From NCBI RefSeq assembly GCF_932526225.1, contig NC_064044.1, forward strand, positions 12,910,084 to 12,974,083: a stretch of 64,000 bases of DNA, written 5' to 3'. The notes under the pieces are model-generated. The model made no database searches. It saw only the letters and a list, made by a program, of their open reading frames with translations, and had not been told where the DNA came from. A program made the translations under genes and the position numbers. This stretch comes from Nematostella vectensis. Taxonomy: Eukaryota; Cnidaria; Anthozoa; Actiniaria; Edwardsiidae. Shown here one piece after another: positions 1 to 11,139 of this stretch. Position 1 is the stretch's first letter. Each line of letters starts with the position of its first letter.

Positions 1-199
1 TAATCCTTTTCTTTTGAGTAAACATTTTAAAATGACATGGTTTTGCATTTAGGCAAGTCACTTGCGTAGAATATGCGAAGCTGCTAATTTCAGGAGTGGG
101 TAATACAAACAACACTTTGTCCATGTATAACCGTATAGCAAGAAACCAAAAAATTGTCTTTTTATATTTATATCGACAATATCATAAGATCGAGATTAT

Positions 200-302
200 T
201 TCCCATAGACCCTATATATTTCACTATTTGAACTGGTATTCAGAGACCTTTATACAGCGAGTATCGTTCTATCGAGTATCGTTTTATCGAGGTTTCACTG
301 TA
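200..302. mobile_element. End of a pogo/Tigger-like element (fragment)
   Basis: A short internal duplication (GAGTATCGTT twice) runs into CGAGGTTTCACTG followed by TA. This is the reverse complement of a CAGTGAAACCTCG terminus, the kind of end and TA target site known from pogo/Tigger elements. The element body lies to the left and I could not find its other end. Bases 1-199 hold no gene that I can support. Confidence 0.35.
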
Positions 303-340
303 TTTTAATGATGTTGTATGTTTAAAATAGTATAACTTAC

Positions 341-496
341 CCACATTCCCATCCAAACTGGAAGAACAGCCTTAGAACCAACTGACCACGGGTTCCAAAA
401 GATCGCTCTTTCAATCACACCGAAAGTGAAAAATAAAAATCCAAGCGCCATCTGAGAGAACGCCGAAAGACGCGAGTACTTGTAGCTAAAGGCCAT
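341..496 (-). CDS. First coding exon of a probable four-pass membrane protein (MS4A/CD20-like)
   Basis: Reading the - strand, an ATG in good context (A at -3, G at +4) at 496 opens 52 codons that end exactly at a GTAAGT donor (340-339). The peptide holds one hydrophobic segment (SQMALGFLFFTFGVIE) and the beginning of a second (KAVLPVWMGMW), with a short loop between. This spacing resembles the TM1-TM2 hairpin of MS4A/CD20-type tetraspan proteins, which act in the plasma membrane. The remaining exons would lie beyond the left edge, so the gene is partial here. Family assignment rests on pattern only. The exon itself is better supported by its start context and consensus donor than the family name is. 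Confidence 0.45.
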
Positions 497-735
497 TTCT
501 TCCACCCTTGCAAATTAGCTGGAAAGCCTTAGAAATGAATAACGGATGATTGTCAAAGACCCGTAGACGCTTTATGCCTATTATTCGAACCGTTTTTCTG
601 CATTTCTGAGAAGTATCCTTTGATGCATTCATTATAGGCCGCCACAGGGATACCACAATATGGTTACCTATCATTAAAACTAGGGAGGGAGGGGGGTGGG
701 GGGGTGGGAGTGCAGCATGTGGACAGAATACGGTA

Positions 736-1000
736 CAGTGGAACCCCGTTCTAAAGACAACTGCCTGATTTCTTGGAATTTATTTTCCCAACTGCATCCT
801 CAATAATGGGGTTTCTTTCACAATGGTGTCCTCATTAATAGGGGTTTTCCCCTAACGGCGTCCTCTTTAACGAAGTTCTAATTCCATAGTGTCTTCTTTA
901 ACTTGGATATTCTCCCAACGGTGTCCTTATTAACGGGATTCTAGTCGGTTCTAGTCCCATTGACGCACTATCTAAACTGGGTTTTTTTTATACTCGAAAC
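736..1000. mobile_element. Pogo/Tigger-like terminus followed by diverged ~45-bp repeats
   Basis: CAGTGGAACCCCG, preceded by TA, begins at 736 and matches the terminus at 288-300 in inverted orientation. It is followed by four or five degenerate units built around the phrase GGTGTCCTCATTAACGGGG. No coding potential is visible. It may be a non-autonomous element or the decayed flank of one. Confidence 0.35.
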
Positions 1001-1257
1001 GAATCATCGTTGAGCGATTTCAGAAATTCAACTTGTTCGTTCAGGGCAACGCTGCTCTATCTCAACGTAGCAAATGGGTCAAATATTTATGCTTCCCTAC
1101 CCTGCGAAGCTATGACTTTTAGTTGTACCTGCTATCTAAAAAGTCGTCACCTTGTGTACATAGAAAAGATATCTATGAAAACCGACCTCGAACCGAAACC
1201 CGGGAGGAACAAGGCGCCGCAGCGGGAGTGGGCGAGAGAGAAGAAAAATGTCAACCC

Positions 1258-1577
1258 ATGAAGTTCTACAAGGGATTGCAACAATTAAGGAAGATAGGAC
1301 ACTCCATGAAGTTCTACAAGGGATGGCAACAATAAGGGAGATAGGACAATCCATGAAGTTCTACAAGGGATGGCAACAATAAGCAGGAAGATAGGACAAC
1401 CCATGAAGTTTTACAAGGGATAGCAACAATAAGCAGGGAGATAGGACAATCCATGAAGTTTTACAAGGGATGGCAACAATAAGAGAGATAGGGAAATCCA
1501 TGAATTTCTACAAGTGATGGCAACAATAAGGAAAATAGGGAAATCCATGAATTTCTACAAGTGATGGCAACAATAAA
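1258..1577. repeat. Minisatellite, 47-50 bp unit, about 6.7 copies
   Basis: Units start with ATGAAGTTCTACAAGGGATG at 1258, 1306, 1353, 1403, 1453, 1500 and 1547. Spacing varies from 47 to 50 bp through small indels around AATAAG(CA)GGAGATAGG. The short open frames across it come from the repeat and are not evidence of a gene. Confidence 0.9.
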
Positions 1578-2331
1578 AGTAAAAAACACATATGAGATGG
1601 AAGATAGTGTCATAGACACTCATAGTGAAGATAGACATTCCTTATTGCCTATTTGTTTTATTTTGCTTTGTTTTACATTATTTCTTTAAAAAACCTTTTC
1701 CCTGGTACATACACCATTCTGAACTATGAAACTAAATTATAACACGCTATTTGGGCGTGCGCGTGCGCGTGGGCGGTGTTGTGTTTTTCGAGCCAGTTCT
1801 CTCCTATCTTTGTGTTTGTTTATACCTTTATACCTTTTTTATATACAAATTCTAGCATTTTCTTTTCCTAAAACAATCTTCCTTAAATATATATACATGC
1901 AGGTTTGATCAGCTAAAATTATTTTTTTTTCTTGCATTGAATTGCATATTTCTGAATAAGACTATTTATATATGTTTTTTTAAAACCTTTACATTCTTGA
2001 TTGCTTGTAACATTTTAAACATTTGATGAGAACTAGGCAAAATATCCTGAAAACTACTCGGAAACTACAATAATAAAATAGGTGAAAAGATAGAAACGTG
2101 TACTTGTAGTAAAATAGAGGGCCATTGGTCAGTGTAAAAAAATAACATTCGACGTAGCTAGCACGTGGTAGGGGAACAGCTGCCCCCGTACGAGAGCAGG
2201 AATTTAAAAAAGACATATGAAAAAATAGCTTCTGCCCCCATAGCAAATAAGATAACTATCTTAGGGTTGCCCCTAACCTAAACGAAGTTTTCTAGCTACG
2301 CCCTAGTGTATATCTTTCTCGCATCAAAAAA
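1578..2331. other. AT-rich stretch, no gene seen
   Basis: The stretch is AT-rich intergenic or intronic sequence with an alternating GTGCGCGTGCGCGTG run near 1757. Short open frames show no family similarity and no convincing splice sites. Confidence 0.5.
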
Positions 2332-2541
2332 TTAGTTCTTCCATCCAGTATCAGAAATGTTGTAATAGTCATTGGCTACTAGCGCTGCAGACTTATACAA
2401 AATGCTCCGTAAATAGTGCTGCTGAGCCAGGAATCGAAGTTCCAATGTATCATAAAAGTTACCGATGGAAGCTGGCTGAAATGCTGATGGCGAGGGCAAA
2501 GGCGTGATGAGAGTGCTGCTCACAGAGGTATAGGTACTCAC
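2332..2541 (-). pseudogene. Possible C-terminal coding segment of the ETS gene, out of frame
   Basis: In the frame one base off the ETS exon, the - strand stays open from inside the ETS exon to a stop at 2332. The peptide looks protein-like (LRFLAQQHYL, SAALVANDYYN). Either a small indel has shifted the ETS frame and this is the rest of a damaged single-exon tail, or this is an alternative frame with no function and the true next exon lies elsewhere. The sequence alone does not decide. Confidence 0.3.
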
Positions 2542-2833
2542 CGGCGGATGGCTCCCTCGGTCCCCTCCCGCACTATGATCTTCAAGTTCAAGCATAAGGC
2601 CCATTTACTGCTTGGGACCTTTGAGATGATCCCCTTGGCGTAGGAATGGCGTAAAGCTCTGCTCATGATCTTGTAGGTCATCTTCTGCTTGCCTGTTTGA
2701 TCGCCCCATTTTCTCGCTACTGCCTCAGGACCCAGGAGCTTAAATTCTCCTGGTTGACCATTGGTCCAGCTTATGATCTGTGAGTTCTCAGGGCTGCTCA
2801 GTAGGTCCAGCAAAAACTGACAGAGCCTATATC
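2542..2833 (-). CDS. Exon encoding a divergent ETS DNA-binding domain
   Basis: The exon runs from a TTAACAG acceptor to a GTGAGT donor (2541-2540) and encodes almost a full ETS winged-helix domain. Visible landmarks are LCQFLLDLL, IISW, GEFKL, VARKWG and the recognition helix KMTYKIMSRALRHSY, followed by GIISKV. ETS factors bind GGAA sites through the two arginines of this helix, and both are present. Unusual points: the first of the three conserved tryptophans is Cys (LCQ instead of LWQ), the usual ALRYYY is ALRHSY, and the end of the domain is poorly conserved. The EFKL segment recalls GABPA/ETS1-type members, but the subfamily is uncertain. If the donor is not used, a TGA stops the protein within two codons. 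Other exons of this gene were not located. Confidence 0.72.
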
Positions 2834-3119
2834 CTGTTAAAAAAAAAACACAGGCCTCGAAATATTGGGGGCACGATACAGAAATATATAGCAAAAATTG
2901 GGGAGGCTCAGCCACGCCTCTACTGGTCATTTCCGTATCATTTTCTCAAATATTAGGGGGGGGGGGGCATGCCAAGTGGCCCATCCCCCCTGCTACGGCC
3001 CTGCTGGAATAGGTTAAGGGGAAGGTAATTCGTAACAGAAATTTGACTTCGTTAAACGAAGTATGACTGAACACAGTCAGCAAATATGGCATATAAGATC
3101 AAGATTATTTGTGCAAGTA

Positions 3120-3411
3120 TAATTTTGTAAAGAAAAGATTTAATGGAATATCAGAAAAAGGCACATAGTTCGCGTAGCATGAGCGGATAACCTATAACGT
3201 TATTCTTGTATATAAGGAAAAGACACATTTTTCCAAGTGGCATGAATGGAATCGCTTGAAATTATTCGTGGAAGGGCAACCTTTTTTCCTGTGACATGAA
3301 TTTAATAGTTGTAAGTAATAGGCACATTTTGTTGCCGAGTCATGAAATAGCCTATAAGATTATTCGTGTAAGGAAAAGGCCGCTTTTCCATAAATGATGG
3401 AATAGCTTAAA
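3120..3411. repeat. Diverged minisatellite, left part (~55-60 bp unit)
   Basis: Degenerate units share the phrases AAGGAAAAGGCACATTTT, CATGAATGGAATAGCTT and ATTATTCGTGTA. The same units resume at 5430-5680, so two inserted elements (3412-4431 and about 4434-5428) appear to have split the array. Confidence 0.6.
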
Positions 3412-4431
3412 GTGCATCTGAATGAATCAAGCAACATCATTCAAACCGGTTTATTTATTAATATTTAACATCTCCTATACTAGTTGAATGATTATTACCC
3501 AAAAAATATTTTTTGCAGCCAATTCCAAATATTCTATAGGCTTTCAAAAAGTGGCCATCTTGAAACACTTACTAGACCAGTCCCCTCACGTCAATGCTTG
3601 AATTGGCGCGAAAGTATCACCAAATAAGGAGACCTTTGAGAAGCAGAAGATTTTGTTGTGCGAGAATAACCATAATAGAAATCACTATATTTCATACGTT
3701 GTCTTTGAAAATGAAAACCTTAAAATCTAAAGATAATTTGCAGAGTGTTGGGTCGACTTATTTGAGTGGTATAAACTAGAAATTGGGATCTTTAGAGGGG
3801 TTTTCCCATGAAGTTTACAATGCAACATGGCGCCATCGCTGCGATGCGAAAATATTACTCCTTGTACAAAATGGGGGCTACCTCGCTCAAACCTGGGTCC
3901 TTTAGGTATTTGAATGGACAACATCTTATTTGAATGTCATGTAACACTGACAACGAAATTGAATTTTAAAGGACCCACGTTTTAGACAGATACAATTATA
4001 AATACTTAGCAATGATTTCACAGGACGCAATTGAACGTGACGTTCTCGATGACACTCACAGCTTAACTTACTTAGTTTTATGTATTTTTCAACTGTTTAG
4101 TTTTTGTGTAGTAATTTCTTTATGAAAAGAGGTTATCCCCTTTGTCATGACAACTCACAAGCGCTTTTAAATTCACGCATTTTCCCGAGCGCGAGCTTAC
4201 AGAGAACATAGAATAAAATGCAACGCCAACTTTCGCGCCACGTGCCCGCGATCAATTTCTCGGTCAGCGACAAAGGTGTTTTACAGACTGGCCTATTCAA
4301 AGGGCTGTAGAAAATCGGGATTTGTACAAAAATTTTTTTTTGAGTAATAGCATTTCTACTGACATAGGTGATATCAGATATCGATTAATGAACCGGTTTG
4401 GAGGAAGCTGCTTTGATTCCTTCAGATGCAC
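3412..4431. mobile_element. 1.0-kb inverted-repeat DNA element, TTAA(A) target site
   Basis: Imperfect terminal inverted repeats of about 50 bp begin GTGCATCTGAA at the left and end TTCAGATGCAC at the right, each followed inward by the GAATCAA...CCGGTTT motif. Both flanks show TTAAA, consistent with a TTAA-type target duplication. The interior has no transposase, so the element is non-autonomous. Confidence 0.75.
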
Positions 4432-4433
4432 TT

Positions 4434-5428
4434 AAACACATTGACCCCTCAACCGGCCTGTACCGGCTTTGTACCCACAACACAAAAAATTCATAAATGC
4501 AAAATAAACACAACAAGATGAAGATACTCAGGCATCAGTCTAAGGGATAAATGGTCTTGCAGATATGCATCCAACCAAGGTGTTGGCATCTATTCTTAAG
4601 CCAAATAATAGCACAGGTTCTTTGACAAATCTCAAATCGAACAAGGAGAGAAAAGCAGAATCACCCCTCTCAATAAAACGCTCAAAATACCACAAAAGGG
4701 AGAGAGATCAGCAAACACAGCTCAAGACACAAATAGATACCTTTATTCTGATCCTCCAGGTACATTTCCATGGCCTCAAAACACAATGTCCACTCCTTGA
4801 AGGGTTGTACAACCACGAAGATGTCTTTACGTATTGCAAAGCATTCTGGGAGATCCAGGGGAAAATTCACGAGGGGAGGGCCAGTCAACACTCCTCTCCC
4901 CAAAGTCAGATAGTTTTTTATAAGTCTTTTCACCCCGAAGCCAAACATATCAATTCCAGGTCATACAGACCCAGAATAGCAGTGTAAACAATTTTGGAAT
5001 CAATTTTGTTTCAGAAAAGACAGCATTTAGGAGAGCTGTGGTGATTCATTAGAAAATTATTTTCTCATCCAGGCAAAGCCAAACAAGAAAAAAATCATCA
5101 TGAATCCACCTTTGCTTGCAAATATCCATAAGCAAAGCACTCAATTATGCCCCAAAAGACTTCATGATGTCCTGAGACACTCTCCTAATATGCTCATAGC
5201 TGTATTTTTGGTGAAAAATACAAGCAACCATCAACTTGTGCTCGCTTCAGCACAACGACGAGGGATTAAAAGTGGGGACCGCAAAGCACTGTTGGAAAGC
5301 TTGGATACCGCTGACTAGGTGCAGCTGTGTTTGACTTTGACGGGCTGTATAAAACTCAGAATAGGGGGGGAGGTATCTGTTTTCAGTCTGTTTTTTGTAA
5401 ATTCAGCTCAAAAAAAGCCAGGAGTCAA
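4434..5428. mobile_element. ~1-kb inverted-repeat element with degenerate coding remnant
   Basis: The left end reads CATTGACCCCTCAACC and the right end AGGAGTCAATGGGTTAA, an imperfect inverted pair. It lies directly beside the preceding element. Overlapping open frames on both strands (4565-4987 and neighbours) look like a decayed coding region, but I recognise no family. Boundaries are approximate. Confidence 0.45.
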
Positions 5429-5429
5429 T

Positions 5430-5680
5430 GGGTTAATTAAAGGAAGAGACTAAACGTTTTGTTCCCGTGTCATGAATGGAATAGCTTAATTATGTGTAAG
5501 AGAGACTATTCTGTTCCCGTGTCATAGACGGAATAGCTTGGATTATTCGTGTAAGGAAATTACTGCTTTGTCCTGTTTAGAGGCACATTTTATTCATGTG
5601 CCATGAATGGAATAGCTTAGGATTTTACTTGTACGAAAAAGGCACATCTTTGTCTGGCCGTGCCATGTATGATATGGCAA
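5430..5680. repeat. Diverged minisatellite, right part
   Basis: Units with GTCATGAATGGAATAGCTTA and ATTATTCGTGTAAGG continue the array at 3120-3411 after the two inserted elements. Confidence 0.6.
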
Positions 5681-5758
5681 GTAAAAGCGTAAGACTGATT
5701 GGTGATTTAAAAAACGTAAAAGTCATACATATTTTGTGGGAATTAATAATTTTTCAGG

Positions 5759-6003
5759 ACACATTTGGCGAAAATCCAATTTCAAACTTCCCTACCTTTC
5801 TGCTTCATATTAGCGTATTTTTTGGACGGATTAAAAAGCGACTTGTTGAGAAGGAGTACTGGTGGAAAAGTAAATGGTACGACTGGCAGCCCGAAAGGCT
5901 CACTATATACTACTTGTATCGATAGAAAAATTTCAATCATTGTTCGGTGGGCAATTGTATGATATATATCGTAAAATGAACTCGGATCATGTAAATAAAT
6001 AAA
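5759..6003 (+). other. Candidate 3'-terminal exon with polyadenylation signal
   Basis: A TTTTTCAG acceptor at about 5757 is followed by about 65 open codons in one frame and by overlapping AATAAATAAAG signals near 5993-6003. No upstream exon or family match was found, so this may be chance. The stretch 6004-6650 shows no gene. Confidence 0.22.
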
Positions 6004-6649
6004 GTTTGTTATTTTCTTGTGAACCGATCTGTGGTTTGTTTGTTTGTTTGGTATCCAAGGATACCTACGTCAGTATCACGCATCAAATGGGCATCTTCCA
6101 CCATGATTTATAGTAAATTCTGTATCAGTCGTTTATCTCATATATCGTATATTAGCCAGTAGATATGAAATTATTCGAGGACTTTAGAACGAATTTTGTT
6201 TAAATTCACAAAATGATCTCGTCGATACTTTTCTTGTTCGGCAGCTATCGGACTCGTATAGAATAACCTAGGAACCGGAATAAATATTGCCTCGTTATTC
6301 TGATATCCTGTGTCACTCCCCAAGCAGCAGCAAACACAAAACAACATCAGGTAGAATGTTATATTTCGACTATCAGTGTAAGAAATTTGTGATCTTTTTT
6401 AAGACATGGTCCATTCTTAGCGTGTATATATCCAGTTCTGGAAGCACAAATAGTTTACAAATTTGTGATCTGTGTAACTTATTATAAGGGACCGATCAAT
6501 TGATCATTAACCCAATCATCCGAATTTGCCAAATTGTTATTTGGAATAGCACTGTGCCTTCTAGCCGAAGATTGCAATATTTTTTTTTTTGAGATTATGG
6601 CCGGATCTATATCTATTTATTTTTATCTATAACTCATTTTTTTTCTCTT

Positions 6650-8531
6650 GAGTGCGATGATAGACCAGTTGGATAGACCAAATCACACGTTAATCCTTTC
6701 AATGTGATGATAGACCAATTGGATAGACCAAATCACACGTTAATCCTTTTAATGTGATGATAGACCAATTGGATAGACCAAATCTAGCGTCAATCCTTTT
6801 AATGTGATGATAGACCAATTGGATAGACCAAATCACACGTCAATCCTTTTAATGTGATGACAGGCCAATTGGATAGACCAAATCACACGTCAATCCTTTT
6901 CTCTTGAGTGCGATGATAGGCCAATTGGATAGACCAAATCACACGTTAATCCTTTTCTCTTGAGTGCGATGATAGGCCAATTGGATAGACCAAATCACAC
7001 GTCAATCCTTTTCTCCTGAGTGCGATGACAGGCCAATTGGATAGACCAAATCACACGTCAATCCTTTTCTCCTGAGTGCGATGACAGGCCAATCGGATAG
7101 ACCAAATCACACGTTAATCCTTTTAATGTGATGATAGACCAATTGGATAGACCAAATCACACGTCATTCCTTTTCTCTTGAGTGCGATGATAGGCCAATT
7201 GGATAGACCAAATCACACGTCAATCCTTTTCTCCTGAGTGTGATGATAGGCCAATTGGATAGACCAAATCACACGTCAATCCTTTTCTCCTGAGTGTGAT
7301 GACAGGCCAATTGGATAGACCAAATCACACGTCAATACTTTTCTCCTGAGTGCGATGACAGGCCAATTGGATAGACCAAATCACACGTCAATACTTTTCT
7401 CTTGAGTGCAGTGATAGGCCAATTGGATAGACCAAATCACACGTCAATACTTTTTTCCTGAGTGCGATGATAGGCCAATTGAATAGACCAAATCACACGT
7501 CAATCCTTTTCTCTTGAGTGCGATGATAGACCAATTGGATAGACCAAATCACACGTTAATCCTTTTCTCTTGAGTGCAGTGATAGGCCAATTGGATAGAC
7601 CAAATCACACGTCAATCCTTTTCTCTTGAGTGCAGTGATAGGCCAATTGGATAGACCAAATCACACGTCAATCCTTTTCTCTTGAGTGCAGTGATAGGCC
7701 AATTGGATAGACCAAATCACACGTCAATCCTTTTCTCCTGAGTGTGATGACAGGCCAATTGGATAGACCAAATCACACGTCAATCATTTTAATGTGATGA
7801 TAGACCAATTGGATAGACCAAATCACACGTCAATCCTTTTCTCTTGAGTGCGATGACAGGCCAATTGGATAGACCAAATCACACGTCAATCATTTTAATG
7901 TGATGATAGGCCAAATGGATAGACCAAATCACACGTCAATCCTTTTCTCCTGAGTGCGATGACAGGCCAATTGGATAGGCCGAAATACACGTCAATCCTT
8001 TTCTCGAGTGCGATGATAGGCCAATTGAATAGACCAAATCACACGTCATTCCTTTTCTCTTGAGTGCAGTGATAGGCCAATTGGATAGACCAAATCACAC
8101 GTCAATCCTTTTCTCTTGAGTGCAGTGATAGGCCAATTGGATAGACCAAATCACACGTCAATCCTTTTCTCTTGAGTGCGATGATAGGCCAATTGGATAG
8201 ACCAAATCACACGTCAATCCTTTTCTCCTGAGTGTGATGACAAGCCAATTGGATAGACCAAATCACACGTCAATCCTTTTCTCGAGTGTGCTGATAGGCC
8301 AATTGGATAGACCAAATCACACGTCAATCATTTTAATGTGATGATAGGCCAATTGGATAGACCAAATCACACGTCAATCCTTTTCTCGAGTGTGATGATA
8401 GGCCAATTGGATAGACTGAATCACACGTCAATCCTTTTCTCCTGAGTGCGATGACAGGCCAATTGGATAGGCTGAATCACACGTCAATCCTTTTATCTCG
8501 AGTGCGCTGATAGGCCAATTGGATAGACCAA
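6650..8531. repeat. 1.9-kb satellite with mixed 50-bp and 56-bp monomers (~34 copies)
   Basis: Every monomer contains the core CCAATTGGATAGACCAAATC followed by ACACGTCAATCCTTTT. Two spacer types alternate irregularly: a short one (AATGT, monomer about 50 bp) and a long one (CTCTTGAGTGC or CTCCTGAGTGC, about 56 bp). A few units carry CTCGAGTG. CCAATTGG is a perfect 8-bp palindrome present in nearly every unit. No ORF of note crosses it. Copies are highly similar, pointing to recent homogenisation. Confidence 0.95.
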
Positions 8532-8812
8532 TTTTGTCGCACGCGCAATTGCGCTAATTTGTATGATTCTTGACCGTCTACATGTATAATTAATCATAGA
8601 ATATGCAGAGCAAACAAGCACTCTGACTGAATGCGCTGGCATTTATATTTATCCGTACCAAGATTTGTACAATACATGTATCATCGCATCCTAATTAAAA
8701 AGCAGTCGAGACTGCTCCCAATGCATAAATGGTTTGCCATCAAAAACACCCATTGAATAATATATGAGATTGAAACGATTAAGGGAGCAAGTGAAACCTT
8801 TAACTGTTTAAA

Positions 8813-9796
8813 ATGAACTCGACTTCTGTTGTTAACACGAGGTTGCAATCTCTTTACGAACAGCTTGCATCTAGAGGAACAGCGCGCATCGTTGTTGAAA
8901 TCATGTTGTTTATTCTTCTAGATGTTATAGGATTGGTTGGCAACAGTCTCGTCTTGTGGATCGTACACATAAAGAAAGACCGTTCCAAGATGATCTATTT
9001 GTTCATCGGCGCATTGGCTGTTACGGATATCTCGCTCCTTACTTTCTGTGTTGTCTTCTCAAGCCCTGTTGTGGTCCTTGGGTATTGGCCGTTTTCTGAC
9101 TTTAGCTGTCAGCTGTACGGTTTCTGCATCGCGTTTCTTGTAAGCGCCTCTCTGCTGCTTATATCACTGCCATCAATAGGTATTATCAAGTGGTGCGATC
9201 GGACATATAAGGACGGGTCTTCACCTTGAAGCGGACGAGATTGATCATTTTAGGGATATGGATGTTCGCCTCTCTTGCTTCTATCTTTTATATAGCTTGT
9301 GGAGAGAAACATCTTTTCAACCCTGGAAAGTTCCATTGTTTTCAAGAACCTGACTTGAAGCCAAGTACACTATGTGTACGTGAATTTTGTTATCCCAGTG
9401 TGTGTTATCATGGTGTGTTACTACAAGATTTTCAAGATAATAAGGAATCACCAAGGCAGAGTTGCTAGCCTGCAGCAAAGCACTCTGTCAGCGGTCCGAA
9501 TGTCCAGGAAACTCTCTTCTTGACTGTAGTGGGTTTCTTGAGCTGCTGGACACCTTTCACCTATCTTTATTACGGACCTTCTGGACATGGTGCGGGGTGC
9601 ATTCTCCTTCCTGTACTCGTGGCTAGCATTGCTCTCGACCGTCGTCAACCCATTCATATACGGTGTTATGAATCCCATGTTCCGAGAAGAATTCAAGAAG
9701 ATTCTAGGAATAAGACGTTCTGGCCAGAGAGTTGGGGTAGACCTACAAGAGGTTTCATTGCAAAACACTATGGCGCCATCGCTGGGAGGCCCATAA
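8813..9796 (+). pseudogene. Rhodopsin-family (class A) GPCR pseudogene
   Basis: Pieces of a single-exon seven-transmembrane receptor lie in successive frames. An intact N-terminus starts MNSTSVVNT. It is followed by TM1 with the GN motif (VGNSLVLWI), TM2 with LAVTD, and TM3 starting at the conserved Cys of CQLYGF. After LLLIS the frame breaks. The equivalent of the DRY region (AINRYYQVV) is in another frame and is followed by an in-frame TAA. TM4 (IILGIWMFASL), TM5 (NFVIPVCVIMVCYY), TM6 (FLSCWTPF) and TM7 (NPFIYGVMNP, the NPxxY motif) are also found in differing frames. At least three frameshifts and one nonsense change make it non-functional as read. The ligand class cannot be told; such orphan receptors form large families in cnidarians. 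Confidence 0.85.
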
Positions 9797-10369
9797 ATTT
9801 GACAATTTCGCGGGGTATCATTTCAAATAACGTAGGGGCAATCGTACACAGACAGACAGAATGCTCTGTCGCTAGTTTTATCCACTTGGTGCTGACGCTA
9901 GAAATAATTATGTTAATCACTCTTCTATTCAGATATAATCGCGATATAATAGGATAGTCTTTACTTGCTCATTCAAACCACATACCGCATAAAATATATA
10001 GAGATTGTATCCGACCTGTCAATCATAGTGCGTGTCTTTTCTGATTGGCTAATATTGCGACATGATTGACAAGTCTGAGCCAGAGAATTCCATCGTCTGA
10101 AAGCGCGCGCGGCCTAATTTTCACCTCATTGGAATGCAATGCCTTACTCATCTTTCCTCATAGTTATTCAAAATAACAAAGAAAACATGACGGATCTAGG
10201 TTTAAAATGTAGAAATAAGAAAAGATTTATTAAAAAGTTAAAACTAGTAAATTTGCTCGCTGCTCGAGGAGGCTTTCGTAATATTTTACGTCATAATAGC
10301 TAATTACCCCGACTCTACTCACTCTCTTTTCCGACTTTTACAAAGTTAGATGTGATATCGATTATAAAA
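9797..10369. other. Spacer between GPCR pseudogene and microprotein gene
   Basis: No gene is visible. The last ~200 bp, including pyrimidine-rich stretches ending at about 10350, would be the promoter and 5' UTR of the small gene that begins at 10370. Confidence 0.4.
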
Positions 10370-11113
10370 ATGATACCTCAAATTATTAGAGATCACCCAT
10401 ATCTGGTAGGAACAACGGTTCTTACCACAGTAGGAGGCATTTATTTTTATTGCACCAAAACGAAGGTAAGGCGGCCAAACGGCAGAACACGCCCAAGTCG
10501 ACTTTTTTTAATTTTATAAGGACTGTGAAGGATCATTTCTCCTCCCTGTTTCTGGAGCAAAACTGATTAAAATATTTGTAAATTGCTTTTAGAGTGAGGA
10601 TGTAGTAAAGCAAAAAGATCTTGCAACAAGCGGCGATGGTAAGTCATCATCACGTTTTCATCTATCAGTTCTTTGTTATCGTTCTGCTATCCAATGTGAC
10701 CGTATCGCAATATTCATTTGTGAAAAAAACTTTTTTTTCTAAAAAAAGCGCTCCATCCACCTTGTATCATTTAATTCAGTTTTCAATATTGGCCTAATAC
10801 GATTTAGCCACGGCGATGGAAATAGATTGTTTTTCTTTTTTACCATTTCAAAAAGCGCGATTCTAGTGTTCGGGAAACAATCACCAGTTTCTTTACAAAG
10901 TCCTTATCTAATAGTGAAATATTAAAACTACTAGTTTGGAGCGCAAATACTGACACAATCTACATGTATTTCCCTGATGTCTTGTTTCATTGTGGTTGGT
11001 TTTCCTTTATCTTTCATTCTTATTTTTTATTTTGGCGTTTTTTTTGTTGTTGTTGTTGAGTGTCTCATTACTCTTACTTAATCTTTTCATTCACAGAAAT
11101 GTCGAATGCCTAA
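10370..11113 (+). CDS. 52-residue single-pass membrane microprotein, three exons
   Basis: Coding exons are 10370-10465, 10593-10638 and 11097-11113. The junctions are AAG/GTAAGG, TTTTAG/AGTGAG, GATG/GTAAGT and TTCACAG/AAATG. Their phases (0, then 1) join to exactly 53 codons including TAA. AATAAA at 11123-11128 follows ten bases after the stop. The protein begins MIPQIIRDHPYLVG, has one membrane helix at residues 11-28 (LVGTTVLTTVGGIYFYC), and ends in a short polar tail (SEDVVKQKDLATSGD then EMSNA). The short N-terminus, single helix and charged tail resemble small mitochondrial or ER membrane proteins, but I recognise no family. Consistent splice sites, phase and poly(A) signal are the support; there is no homology evidence. 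Confidence 0.5.
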
Positions 11114-11139
11114 AATGTTTATAATAAAAAGCTGGTAGA

